26,067 nucleotides of DNA from Chloroflexota bacterium. GTDB taxonomy: Bacteria > Chloroflexota > Anaerolineae > Anaerolineales > Anaerolineaceae. This document shows, piece after piece, positions 1 through 7,639 of this stretch. Positions within the stretch are counted from its first letter, which is position 1. The number at the start of each line of letters is the position of its first letter. The stretch spans positions 1 to 26,067 of the forward strand of contig JAGVUS010000239.1 of NCBI GenBank assembly GCA_019136175.1. The letters are read 5' to 3'. The notes beneath the pieces were generated by a model. It saw nothing but the letters and a program-made list of their open reading frames with translations. It ran no database searches and was not told where the DNA came from. The translations under genes were made by a program, and so were the position numbers.

Positions 1-976
1 AGCGGCATGCCCGGTTCCCAGCCCGCTGAAACCAGGGGGAAGATGCGCACCGCCAGGTAGACACCTGCGGAAACCATGGTTGCAGCATGAATCATGGCAG
101 ATACCGGCGTGGGACCTTCCATAGCATCCGGCAGCCAGATGTGCAACGGGAATTGGGCAGACTTTCCCACCGTTCCAATGAAAAGCAGCAAGCCAATCAA
201 CCCCGCCCATGAGAGCCCAAATACTGGCGATATCGTGGTTGCCAGGATTTCAAGAACCGAATGGTTGGCAAGGATATCCTGGTAGTTCAACGTCCCGGTC
301 AGCGTGTACAGGGCAGCCAGACCCAGCAGCATAAATACATCACCCACCCGGGTGGTTAGAAACGCCTTGATGGCTGCCTTTTTGGCACTGTCTTTGCCAT
401 ACCAGAAACCAATCAACAGGTAGGAACACAACCCCATAATTTCCCAGCCAATGTACAGCGTCAGCAGGTTGTTGCTTACCACCAGCAGGTACATGGCAAA
501 CGCAAAAAGGCTGATCAATGCAAAAAACCGGGCATACATGGGTTCAATGGATGGGACATGGCTCTTATGCCCGCCCTTTTCCTTGACCAACGCACCATGA
601 GGCGGCAAGCCAGGACGATCGTCCACGCCCCTTTTGGCACCATAATTATGGTAACCAATGCTATAAAGGAAAATCATCAGGATGGTCCAGGCAACAAAGA
701 AAAGGGTCACGGCGGTAAGTGGATCCACCTGGACGCCAATTTGCAACCATTGGGTAACACCAGTCGGCAGCCAGTTGATGCTGGATGTCATTGGATTTTC
801 AGCCAGCCCCTCAGTGGTTACTGCGCGGAAGAAAATCACCATACTGCCAAGAAACGAGAGACCGGCACCAGTCAGGGCAATGGTATGGCTGACCTTGTTA
901 TTCTTATGGGTAAATAAAACAATCAGCAGAAAACCCAGCAGCGGGGGAAGAGGTAAGAGCCAGATCAAGGTTTCCA
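1..976 (-). CDS. nuoL: NADH-quinone oxidoreductase subunit L (partial, C-terminus outside window)
   Basis: The reverse strand reads openly from an ATG at 976 to the window edge, giving the first 325 residues of NuoL, the largest antiporter-like proton-pumping subunit of the complex I membrane arm. Family hallmarks are visible: the WEIMGLCSYLL segment with E179, TTRVGD near 208-213, GKSAQFPLHIWLPDAM with K272, and the histidine-bearing MIHAATM segment with H297. These match the Glu, Lys and His residues of the proton channel in NuoL/Nqo12. A GGGAG ribosome site precedes the ATG, which starts 15 nt after the nuoK stop. Residues about 111-145 form a Gly/Pro/Lys/His-rich hydrophilic loop between two membrane helices that is absent from E. 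coli NuoL. Last visible gene of the nuoAHJKL unit. Confidence 0.95.
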
Positions 977-991
977 TAAGTATCTCCCGCC

Positions 992-1315
992 TTATCCTTT
1001 CAGCAGATCCATCTCACCGGCGACGGATGTGTTCCTTCTCCGGTAAGCTGATATGATCAACGCCAGACCCACCGCAGTTTCAGCCGCAGCCACAATAAAG
1101 ACAATTGCCAAAAAGACCATCCCATTCAATGGGGTTTGTGATGGGTTCAACTGGGTGTAATAATGCCAGAACGCCGCCAGGTTAATGTTGACGGCATTCA
1201 ACATTAATTCAATGCCAATCAGAATGCCAATGGCGCTTTTCTTGGTGAGAACCACGAACAATCCGATGCAAAAGAGACCAGCCGCCAGGATCAGGTACCA
1301 CGAAAGTGGGATCAT
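992..1315 (-). CDS. nuoK: NADH-quinone oxidoreductase subunit K
   Basis: A 107-residue, three-helix membrane protein of the complex I proton-translocating arm, at the family's usual length of about 100. The two conserved membrane glutamates of the NuoK/ND4L/MrpC family are present: E36 in the GIELMLNAVNINL segment and E79 in AAAETAVGLAL. The ATG overlaps the nuoJ stop by 4 nt (ATGA, 1312-1315), which implies translational coupling. nuoL follows after 15 nt. Confidence 0.96.
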   Translation of the reverse strand: MIPLSWYLILAAGLFCIGLFVVLTKKSAIGILIGIELMLNAVNINLAAFWHYYTQLNPSQTPLNGMVFLAIVFIVAAAETAVGLALIISAYRRRNTSVAGEMDLLKG

Positions 1316-1836
1316 GATTTCCCTCCTTTGCGATCCACGGCAATGTAGATTGCCGCCACCATGACTGCCAGCAGCAAGACCGAGGACACTTCAAACGGAA
1401 TCAGGTAGGCAGCAGGATCCACCAGGGCTTCACCCAGGTCGCTGATCGGTTCCTTGAATTCCATCAATTCCACAAGGGGGGTATGGGCTGCCCCCCACGG
1501 TTGGATGGAAATGACAATGGCAGCAAAGAGCAAGGCAATCACAACAGCCACAACCCACCAGTTCTTGTGGACAAGTGATTCACCCGCATCCACCATCGAC
1601 CGGCGGGTAAGCATAACACCAAACAAAATCAGGATGGCGATGGCTCCAATATACACCAGAACCTGGACAACAGAAAAGAAATTTGCCTGGAGAAGCGCAA
1701 ATAGGACCGCCACACCCATCAGGGTTAACACCAGCCATAAGACGGTATGCATCATGCGCCGGCTCGTGGCAATCATCAATGCCCCTCCCAATGTAACAGC
1801 GGCAACAATCAGAAAAATGATTTGCATCGCGGTCAT
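1312..1836 (-). CDS. nuoJ: NADH-quinone oxidoreductase subunit J
   Basis: A 174-residue membrane protein with about five hydrophobic segments. The family signature segment VYIGAIAILILFGVMLTRR at about residues 61-79 corresponds to the helix that carries a pi-bulge in known complex I structures. The start codon overlaps the nuoH stop by 4 nt (1833-1836) and has a GGAGGG ribosome site upstream. nuoI, which in the usual order lies between nuoH and nuoJ, is absent. Confidence 0.94.
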   Translation of the reverse strand: MTAMQIIFLIVAAVTLGGALMIATSRRMMHTVLWLVLTLMGVAVLFALLQANFFSVVQVLVYIGAIAILILFGVMLTRRSMVDAGESLVHKNWWVVAVVIALLFAAIVISIQPWGAAHTPLVELMEFKEPISDLGEALVDPAAYLIPFEVSSVLLLAVMVAAIYIAVDRKGGKS

Positions 1837-3065
1837 AATGAACCCTCCGACTCAGCGGTTGAGGTGACAGGTTCTTCCAGCCGAGCCACCGGTCGGTTCC
1901 GGGAACCCACCTCGCGAATTTTCCGGCGCTTGAAATACCGCACCAGTAATTGTTGGGTCAGGTAGATCAGGATTAAGTTCAAAACAATATTCACCGGGAC
2001 GGAAATCCAGGGGGACAGCGGCTGCATGGCTTTGACCGCCAAAGCAGTTACAGCGATGAGGATCAAGGACAAGGGCGTCAACAACTTCCAGTTGACGTCC
2101 ATCATCTGGTCAATCCGGAACCGGGGCAGGGAGCCGCGCATCAGGATGGCAATAAAGTACACAATGGTGGTTTTCAACATTAAGTAGATGAAGCCCAGCA
2201 ATGGATACTGTTCCGCACCCGGACCCCGCCATCCGCCCAGGAACAGGGTGGTAAAAATCAAGGCGACCGTAAACGCATGGACAAACTCTGCCACAAAGAA
2301 CATCCCAAATTTCAAACCGGAATATTCGATATTGAAGCCAGCCACCAGCTCGGATTCAGCTTCCACCAGGTCAAACGGAGCGCGCCCCACTTCAGCAATC
2401 TGGGTCACGAAAAAAATCAATGCTGCCAGTGGGGAAATAAAAATGAACCAGATATTCTGCTGTTTGACAATCTCATTCATGCTGAGACTGCCCGCCAGCA
2501 TTACAGGCACCAGCAGGGAAACTACCATTGGCACTTCATAGGAGATCAACTGTGCCACAGCGCGGAAGGCACCCAGCAGGGCATACTTGTTGTTGGACCC
2601 CCAGCCTGCCATAATGATTCCCAACTCTCCCAAGGCACCAACAGCAACAAAGTACAACAAGCCCACGCTCAGGTCCACGCCATACATGGTCATGGAAAGC
2701 GGGATGACAGACCAGACCATCAGAACGGCTGCAACCGATAGGATGGGCGCCAGGTTATATGGAATCAGGTCCACTCCTACGGGAGTGATATGTTCCTTGA
2801 TAAAAATTTTCAGCATGTCCGCAAAGGACTGGAAAATACCCCAAGGACCCAGCCGGTTGGGACCATAACGATCCTGGACGCGCCCAAGCAATTTGCGTTC
2901 GCCCCAGATGAGGATGGTGACGAACAACATGGCACCGGTAGCCAGGATTGCCCCGCCAATGGTAAAGCTGATCACCTGTACCCATGCCGGTGGAAGTCCC
3001 CAACCAGCAAGGACTCCATTCAGCCACTGGGTCAGGAAAACAACCGGATCACGAAAAAAGCTCAT
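1833..3065 (-). CDS. nuoH: NADH-quinone oxidoreductase subunit H
   Basis: A 410-residue, multi-pass membrane subunit that joins the membrane arm to the peripheral arm and lines the quinone-binding cavity. Conserved loops are intact: GERKLLGRVQDRYGPNR at about residues 55-71, AEVGRAPFDLVEAESELVAG at 224-243, and RGSLPRFRIDQMMDVNWK at 310-327. It is longer than E. coli NuoH (325). The extra length is a C-terminal helix near 355-378 and a charged tail of about 30 residues ending in Ser/Glu-rich sequence. It starts 31 nt after nuoA with a GGGAGG ribosome site. In canonical operons nuoB, C and D would lie between nuoA and nuoH, and they are not here. Confidence 0.96.
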   Translation of the reverse strand: MSFFRDPVVFLTQWLNGVLAGWGLPPAWVQVISFTIGGAILATGAMLFVTILIWGERKLLGRVQDRYGPNRLGPWGIFQSFADMLKIFIKEHITPVGVDLIPYNLAPILSVAAVLMVWSVIPLSMTMYGVDLSVGLLYFVAVGALGELGIIMAGWGSNNKYALLGAFRAVAQLISYEVPMVVSLLVPVMLAGSLSMNEIVKQQNIWFIFISPLAALIFFVTQIAEVGRAPFDLVEAESELVAGFNIEYSGLKFGMFFVAEFVHAFTVALIFTTLFLGGWRGPGAEQYPLLGFIYLMLKTTIVYFIAILMRGSLPRFRIDQMMDVNWKLLTPLSLILIAVTALAVKAMQPLSPWISVPVNIVLNLILIYLTQQLLVRYFKRRKIREVGSRNRPVARLEEPVTSTAESEGSL

Positions 3066-3096
3066 AGGACCTCCCTACCACCCGGAGATTGTTTTT

Positions 3097-3453
3097 TTAA
3101 ACCCATTCCAACGCCCCCTTGCGCCAGGCATAAATCAGTCCCCCCAGTAAAATGGCAATAAACAGGATCGCTTCCAGGACGGCAAATAACCCGACCTTAT
3201 TAAAAGCGACTGCCCAGGGATATAGGAACACTGTTTCCACATCAAATGCCAGGAAGATCAACCCAAAGACATAATACTGCACCTTGAATTGAACCCATGC
3301 CTCCCCAACGGTTTCCATACCGCACTCGTAGGTACTGGTCTTGATGGGATCGGGTTTCTTGGGAGAGAGAACCGCGGCAAGAAAAATCGCCACGCCTGGC
3401 AAAAATAAAGCAATACCTGTGAAGATGGCAATATACAGCCAATCACTCAGCAT
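3097..3453 (-). CDS. nuoA: NADH-quinone oxidoreductase subunit A
   Basis: A 118-residue, three-helix membrane subunit at the arm interface of complex I. The motifs TYECG (residues 41-45) and FLAFDVETVFLYPWA (67-81, with D71 and E73) are the conserved NuoA/ND3 quinone-channel loop and second helix. It is the first gene of the visible nuo unit, preceded by a good promoter at 3518-3546 and an AGGTG ribosome site. nuoH follows directly. Confidence 0.96.
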   Translation of the reverse strand: MLSDWLYIAIFTGIALFLPGVAIFLAAVLSPKKPDPIKTSTYECGMETVGEAWVQFKVQYYVFGLIFLAFDVETVFLYPWAVAFNKVGLFAVLEAILFIAILLGGLIYAWRKGALEWV

Positions 3454-3517
3454 TTATTCACCTCGGCAGACATGGGAGTCCCGCGGGGTGCTTCTCCAAC
3501 ACCCGTAGGGCTAATCT

Positions 3518-3546
3518 ATTCTATCAATAGTTGGATTTTATGTAAA
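3518..3546 (-). promoter_or_regulatory. Sigma70-type promoter of the nuoAHJKL unit
   Basis: Reverse-strand TTTACA (3541-3546) and TAGAAT (3518-3523) are separated by exactly 17 nt. They lie downstream of the terminator of the preceding unit and about 65 nt before the nuoA start codon. The leader between promoter and gene contains short complementary GC-rich stretches (3478-3505) whose role I cannot tell. Called from sequence match only. Confidence 0.7.
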
Positions 3547-3587
3547 GAAAAATGGTGCAATCCTATCCTCTTTCTCCCTGAACAACA

Positions 3588-3618
3588 CAAAAAAAGGCGG
3601 CTGGGGGAAACAGCCGCC
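3588..3618 (-). terminator. Intrinsic terminator of the SHOCT-like gene pair
   Basis: A perfect 8-bp stem, GGCGGCTG (3596-3603) with CAGCCGCC (3611-3618), and a 7-nt loop. Read on the minus strand it is followed at once by seven T residues. It sits 29 nt beyond the stop codon at 3648 and isolates this unit from the nuo promoter downstream. Confidence 0.92.
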
Positions 3619-3647
3619 TGGAGATGGATCTGGATTGGGATTGCGGG

Positions 3648-4358
3648 TCAGCCGATGTAGACTTCAACCCGTTCCCCATCCTCCTCATCTACGAGAATAT
3701 GAATGGGTTCGTTGTTGTTCAAGGATTCCAGGATGCCATCCACATCCTCTCCCCTGACTTTCCCACCCATGGGAATCCGGTTTCCAAATGTCTTAAAAAA
3801 CCAGGACCCGGCACCCAGGGGAAGGGGCAGATCAATTTGGATGTGTTGAGGTTTCTCACCCGGTTTCTGCTGGACACGGACATGCAGCCAGCGGGTGTTC
3901 CAGAACAGGAGAATGCCCAGCACTCCCAGCAGAAACGGAATCCAAGCAAGGAAGAATCCCCAGCCAAAACCATCCGCCTTCCAGCCCATGTAAATCCAGC
4001 TTGCGCCCAGCACGGTCGTTAGAATGGCAAGAAATAGAGGAAGATGGCGCCAACGCTCCCATCTCTTTAACCTTGCCTGGTCAAAAACCGGATCGGGACC
4101 CGGCAATACATCCATCTCATCCACAACCGCAGGGTCGGCATCAGCTTTGGGAGGAAATTCAGTTTGACCAGGAACTTCCATATCGTCAGGTTGTACGCCT
4201 TCCTCCAATTGACCAAATTGGTCCTGGTCCAGGCATTCCCCATCCGATTGCCTCGCCGCGGCATCCAGATCCCGAAGCAGCGAATCAGCTTCATCCAGGG
4301 TAAATTCGCCTGCTTCCACTTTTTTTAATATTTTCAGCCGTTCACTCTGAAGGTCCAT
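3648..4358 (-). CDS. Two-pass membrane protein with N-terminal SHOCT-like domain
   Basis: A 236-residue protein of unknown function. Residues 5-33 form a helical hairpin (ERLKILKKVEAGEFTLDEAD, then LLRDL) of the SHOCT-like/YvlB-LiaX type, closely matching the C-terminal hairpin of its upstream partner. An acidic, proline-containing linker follows (35-92), then a basic/aromatic segment (KRWERWRH), two transmembrane helices at about 106-125 and 134-153, and a C-terminal soluble domain of about 80 residues ending VEVYIG. No signal peptide is seen. Because the charged linker precedes the helices, a hairpin topology with both ends in the cytoplasm is likely (inference). It starts 9 nt after the partner's stop, so co-translation is likely. 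An intrinsic terminator follows. Confidence 0.85.
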   Translation of the reverse strand: MDLQSERLKILKKVEAGEFTLDEADSLLRDLDAAARQSDGECLDQDQFGQLEEGVQPDDMEVPGQTEFPPKADADPAVVDEMDVLPGPDPVFDQARLKRWERWRHLPLFLAILTTVLGASWIYMGWKADGFGWGFFLAWIPFLLGVLGILLFWNTRWLHVRVQQKPGEKPQHIQIDLPLPLGAGSWFFKTFGNRIPMGGKVRGEDVDGILESLNNNEPIHILVDEEDGERVEVYIG

Positions 4359-4367
4359 TCCCGCTCC

Positions 4368-5498
4368 TTAACTCTGATCGCCCAAATTTTCCAGTGCACG
4401 CAGCAACCGGTCTGCTTCCTCGGCAGTAATTTTCTTCTCCGCAAGCATCTGCAGGATTAACCTGCGTTCATCATCGGAAACGCGGCTGGGTGGTTTCACA
4501 GGCACCCCATTAAATACTCCTCCCATCCCCGACCAGCCATGTTTTCGCTGTTCAATCCGTTTCATGGTTTCCTGGACTCGCTGCTCCGCCCGCCTGGCTG
4601 CCTCTTCCGCCTTTCGGGCTGCTCTTTCAGATGCCGCAGCAATCCGGCGATTGGTTTCATCAGTCGCCCGTTCCCAGGCGCGCACCCGCTGCTGCGCCCG
4701 CTGCCAGCGTTCCTCCTGCCGGTCAAAGCCCCGCTGCCAGCGCTCATCTGTCCGCAACTGGTCCATAACAATCACTTCATCCCCGGCTTTTGCCTGGATC
4801 AGCGCGTTTCCATTCCCAATGGTGCGAACATCCTGGTGATTCTCAATGATCTGTCTTTCACCCCCCCAACGATACACGATTTCGCCCCGTCCAGCGGTCA
4901 GATCAAGTTTGACATTACAAGATGCGGGCAAGCCAATGGTAACATCAGCCCCAGCACGTAGATCCACCATCCCCTCAAAGCCATCCGCCAGGGAAATTGT
5001 AACATCCCCTCCTGCCCGGATGGAGACATCTCCGTGGTGGGTGATCAGGTCCACATCCCCGCCAACACCATCCACCGCCAATACACCCGATAATTCCACG
5101 CCAAGGAAATCACCGCCGATATGCCGGATTTTTGCTTCCCCCGCTACCTGGCGGATTTCGCAATCACCGCCCACGGCTTCAATGGAAATCCGCCCCAACC
5201 TTTGCCCCGTCAAATCTCCACCCACCTGTCCGATCTGGACGGAAGATTGGATGTCCCGCAAGTCACAATCCCCGGAGACGGTGCTGACGACCACCGGCAT
5301 GGTGTCCGGTATTGTCACGATCACATCATCCCGGCAGAGCACATCCACCAGTTCCCCCTCCAGCCGGACGACGAGGTCACGCGGTTCATCCACCGATAAT
5401 TTCACCTGGGATTGATTTGACCCGCTGAGGAACAGATCCCCGTTGACCACCAATCGAAGCGTTTGATTTTGATTGACAGGATACACCTGGGTTGCCAT
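4368..5498 (-). CDS. DUF4097-like beta-solenoid / coiled-coil / SHOCT-like protein
   Basis: A 376-residue protein without signal peptide or membrane helix, so probably cytoplasmic. Residues 1 to about 245 are beta-rich with recurring (G)GD turns at D77, D95, D112, D130, D148, D157 and D165, mostly 17-18 residues apart, as in DUF4097/bactofilin-like right-handed beta structures. Residues 247-320 are highly charged (Arg/Glu/Ala/Gln) and should form a long coiled coil. After a short linker, 341-370 is a SHOCT-like hairpin (DERRLILQMLAEKKITAEEAD, LLRAL) of the YvlB/LiaX type. I chose the ATG at 5498 because GGAGG lies 5 nt upstream; the in-frame ATG at 5510 has no ribosome site. The next gene shares the hairpin, suggesting the two proteins work together, perhaps at the membrane. 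Function not established. Confidence 0.85.
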   Translation of the reverse strand: MATQVYPVNQNQTLRLVVNGDLFLSGSNQSQVKLSVDEPRDLVVRLEGELVDVLCRDDVIVTIPDTMPVVVSTVSGDCDLRDIQSSVQIGQVGGDLTGQRLGRISIEAVGGDCEIRQVAGEAKIRHIGGDFLGVELSGVLAVDGVGGDVDLITHHGDVSIRAGGDVTISLADGFEGMVDLRAGADVTIGLPASCNVKLDLTAGRGEIVYRWGGERQIIENHQDVRTIGNGNALIQAKAGDEVIVMDQLRTDERWQRGFDRQEERWQRAQQRVRAWERATDETNRRIAAASERAARKAEEAARRAEQRVQETMKRIEQRKHGWSGMGGVFNGVPVKPPSRVSDDERRLILQMLAEKKITAEEADRLLRALENLGDQS

Positions 5499-5525
5499 GG
5501 GCACCTCCATTCTTGTGATATATTC

Positions 5526-5553
5526 ATTTTATACCATTCCTTAATTTTGTCAA
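5526..5553 (-). promoter_or_regulatory. Promoter of the SHOCT-like gene pair
   Basis: Reverse-strand consensus -35 TTGACA (5548-5553) and -10 TAAAAT (5526-5531) with 16-nt spacing, about 28 nt before the start codon at 5498. The AT-rich stretch upstream carries two tandem repeats that could bind an activator. Confidence 0.75.
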
Positions 5554-5561
5554 GCATTAAA

Positions 5562-5601
5562 TTCAATATTTCTAAATATTAGTTCATTATTCTAAACATT
5601 A
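5562..5601. repeat. Two tandem operator-like repeats upstream of the SHOCT-pair promoter
   Basis: Two near-identical 19-20 bp units at 5562-5581 and 5583-5601 share TTCA.TATT and CTAAA.ATTA and start 21 bp apart, about two helical turns. The first contains a perfect palindrome, AATATTT-CT-AAATATT (5565-5580). They lie roughly 50-75 bp upstream of the predicted transcription start, the position expected of an activator. No regulator gene is in the window. Confidence 0.6.
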
Positions 5602-5649
5602 ATATATTTTAATAATTATTTTACCCTCCCCCCCTGGAATTTACGACAA

Positions 5650-5667
5650 TCGTCCGGGATTGGACGA
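5650..5667. promoter_or_regulatory. Inverted repeat upstream of tnaA, candidate operator
   Basis: TCGTCC (5650-5655) and GGACGA (5662-5667) form a perfect 6-bp inverted repeat with a 6-bp spacer in the 234-bp divergent intergenic region. Position is compatible with a regulator site for tnaA. No direct support beyond symmetry. Confidence 0.35.
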
Positions 5668-5697
5668 AACCTGACACTAACCACACCATGGATTCGG

Positions 5698-5706
5698 TGC
5701 TACACT
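5698..5706 (+). promoter_or_regulatory. Possible extended -10 element of tnaA
   Basis: TGC followed by TACACT (5701-5706) resembles an extended -10 hexamer and would start transcription about 27 nt before the tnaA ATG. No convincing -35 is present, so regulation by an activator or a different site is possible. Confidence 0.35.
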
Positions 5707-5739
5707 GTTTCCATACAAAACCAAATCAGGAGGAAAACA

Positions 5740-7116
5740 ATGTCTATTCACCCACCAGAGCCATTCCGAATTAAGATGGTGGAACCCATTCGCTTGATCT
5801 CTGCCGAAGAACGCGCTGACGCGCTGAAAAAGGCGGGGTATAACGTCTTTGCGTTGCCTGCCGAGGATGTGTTTATTGACCTGTTGACAGATTCCGGTAC
5901 CGGATCCATGAGCCAAAATCAGTGGGCTGCCATGATGACGGGGGATGAATCCTACGCCGGTGCCAGGTCCTATTTTCGCCTGGCGGATGCCATGAAACAG
6001 ATCTTCGGATTTGAATATTTTGTTCCCACTCATCAGGGACGGGCTGCTGAAAACATCCTGACCGGCTTGTTGGTTAAACCCGGTCTGTCCATTCCCTCCA
6101 ACATGCATTTTGATACCACGGAAGGCAATATTCGCGCCCGCGGCGGCAGACCCGTCAACCTGGTGGCGGACATTGCCTTTGACCCCACCGCCCAGCACCC
6201 ATTTAAAGGCAATATGGACATCAACAAGCTGCGCAAATTCATCCGTGAGGTGGGCGCAGAAAACATCCCCTTCGGATCCATCACAATCACCAACAATGCC
6301 GGTGGCGGTCAACCGGTTTCCCTGGAAAATATCCGCGCTGTCTCAGCAGTGTACCGCGAGCATAAGATTCCTTTCTTCATTGATGCCTGCCGGTTTGCAG
6401 AAAACTCCTATTTTATCAAGTTGCGCGAACCGGGATATGAAAACAAATCGGTGGCAGAAATTGCCAGGGAGATTTTCAGCCTGGCGGATGGGGCATGGAT
6501 GAGCGCAAAGAAAGATGCCCTTGTCAACATGGGCGGCTTCCTTGCCGTTCGGGACCCGGAGCTTTACCAGCAGATTTGCAATGAACTGATCATGCGGGAG
6601 GGGTTTGTAACATATGGCGGGCTTTCCGGGCGAGACCTGGATGCACTTGCCGTGGGTTTGTGGGAAGGCATGGATGAAGCCTACCTTGCCTATCGACTTG
6701 GTCAAACTGCCTACCTGATGGAGGGCTTACATGCCGTGGGAGTCCCCACCATTGAGCCGGCAGGCGGACACGCAGTGTATGTGGATTCCGGGCGGCTTCT
6801 GCCGCACATTCCCCACGGGGAATTTCCCGGTCAGGCACTATCTGCTGCCCTGTACCTGGAAGGTGGAATCCGCGGCGTGGAAATCGGCTCGGTGATGTTT
6901 GCCTATCCTGATCCGGATAGCGGTGAAATGATCTATCCCAAACTGGAACTTGTCCGGCTGGCAATCCCGCGTCGCATGTACACCCAGAGCCACATGGATT
7001 ATGTTATTGAGACGCTTGGCAGCCTGGCTAAGAAGGCAACCGCCTTGCGCGGCTACCGCATCACGTATGCAGCCAGGTTCATGCGTCACTTTACAGCCCG
7101 GTTTGAACCGTTGTAA
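5740..7116 (+). CDS. tnaA: Tryptophanase (L-tryptophan indole-lyase)
   Basis: A 458-residue PLP enzyme of the tryptophanase/tyrosine phenol-lyase family, which cleaves the amino acid to an aromatic leaving group, pyruvate and ammonia. Visible motifs: IDLLTDSGTG (46-55), PTHQGRAAEN (96-105), the PLP-contacting D215 and R218 in FFIDACRFAEN, and the Schiff-base lysine K258 in MSAKKDA. Overall sequence and length also resemble tyrosine phenol-lyase (456). At the known discriminating positions it carries D125 (FDTT), I382 (VEIGS) and H450 (RHFTA), as in E. coli tryptophanase (D137, I396, H463), where phenol-lyases have Thr, Arg and Phe. Indole formation from tryptophan is therefore the likely activity. 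A strong AGGAGG site precedes the ATG. No TnaC-like leader peptide with Trp and no permease gene are adjacent. A lipoprotein gene follows after 30 nt. Confidence 0.88.
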   Translation: MSIHPPEPFRIKMVEPIRLISAEERADALKKAGYNVFALPAEDVFIDLLTDSGTGSMSQNQWAAMMTGDESYAGARSYFRLADAMKQIFGFEYFVPTHQGRAAENILTGLLVKPGLSIPSNMHFDTTEGNIRARGGRPVNLVADIAFDPTAQHPFKGNMDINKLRKFIREVGAENIPFGSITITNNAGGGQPVSLENIRAVSAVYREHKIPFFIDACRFAENSYFIKLREPGYENKSVAEIAREIFSLADGAWMSAKKDALVNMGGFLAVRDPELYQQICNELIMREGFVTYGGLSGRDLDALAVGLWEGMDEAYLAYRLGQTAYLMEGLHAVGVPTIEPAGGHAVYVDSGRLLPHIPHGEFPGQALSAALYLEGGIRGVEIGSVMFAYPDPDSGEMIYPKLELVRLAIPRRMYTQSHMDYVIETLGSLAKKATALRGYRITYAARFMRHFTARFEPL

Positions 7117-7146
7117 AATGGATGTACTGTAGAAAGGAGTAAATCC

Positions 7147-7584
7147 ATGAAGAAACGAATATTGGTTTCCCTGGTTCTCCTCCTGCTGGTTGGAATGGCT
7201 CTGGCAGGCTGCAACCAGGGGCGCGCCCTGACCGGGGATGAGCAGACAGAGGTGCTTTCCTACACGGAACCCATTGCAGACGGCATGTTTTCCGGGCTGA
7301 ACGCCAACAACTATGCCGAGTTCAGCAAGGACTTCGGTGAAACCATGCTTGTTGGTCTTGATGAAGCAGCATTCGCTGATACCAAGGCGATGCTGGATTC
7401 CAAGCTTGGTGCCTACCAGTCGCGCGAGGTCACCGGGGTGGCTGAAATACAAGAGAACATCCTGGTCATCTATAAGGCAGTATTTGAAACGGCTCCCGAA
7501 GTGACCATCCGGCTGTCCATCTCGGCTGCTGAACCACACCAGGTAACCGGGCTCTGGTTCGATTCCCCCGAGCTGCGGAAATAA
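7147..7584 (+). CDS. Small lipoprotein, DUF3887-like
   Basis: A 145-residue predicted lipoprotein. Residues 1-21 are a signal peptide (MKKR, then a Leu/Val-rich core) ending in the lipobox LAGC with C22 as the lipidated residue. The mature part of about 120 residues has alternating helix and strand character (SGLNANNYAEFSKDFGETM, later ILVIYKAVFE and VTIRLSIS) reminiscent of DUF3887/cystatin-like folds found in other lipoproteins; that assignment is tentative. An AAGGAG ribosome site precedes the ATG. The 30-nt gap to tnaA with no promoter visible suggests co-transcription, but no functional link to tryptophan breakdown can be shown. A bidirectional terminator follows. Confidence 0.8.
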   Translation: MKKRILVSLVLLLLVGMALAGCNQGRALTGDEQTEVLSYTEPIADGMFSGLNANNYAEFSKDFGETMLVGLDEAAFADTKAMLDSKLGAYQSREVTGVAEIQENILVIYKAVFETAPEVTIRLSISAAEPHQVTGLWFDSPELRK

Positions 7585-7608
7585 TCATCCAGAATTCTAT
7601 GCAACGAA

Positions 7609-7636
7609 AAACGGGCGGGAATTACCCCGCCCGTTT
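7609..7636. terminator. Bidirectional terminator between the lipoprotein gene and mazG
   Basis: A perfect 11-bp stem, AAACGGGCGGG (7609-7619) with CCCGCCCGTTT (7626-7636), and a 6-nt loop. It is followed by T-rich sequence on both strands: TTTGGTTT on plus and TTTTTC on minus. It lies between two convergent stop codons and serves both units. Confidence 0.9.
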
Positions 7637-7639
7637 GGT

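Noticed and set aside
94..1056. Plus-strand reading frames opposite nuoL and nuoK
   Set aside because: They are shadows of NuoL and NuoK, show no family motifs and have no ribosome sites.
5689..5775. Short reading frame (ATG at 5689) before and into tnaA, as a TnaC-like leader peptide
   Set aside because: The translated peptide has no tryptophan, overlaps tnaA, and lacks a ribosome site, so it does not fit the TnaC attenuation mechanism.
5740..7116. Tyrosine phenol-lyase instead of tryptophanase
   Set aside because: Overall similarity is high, but the Thr, Arg and Phe that define phenol-lyase are replaced by Asp, Ile and His as in tryptophanase.
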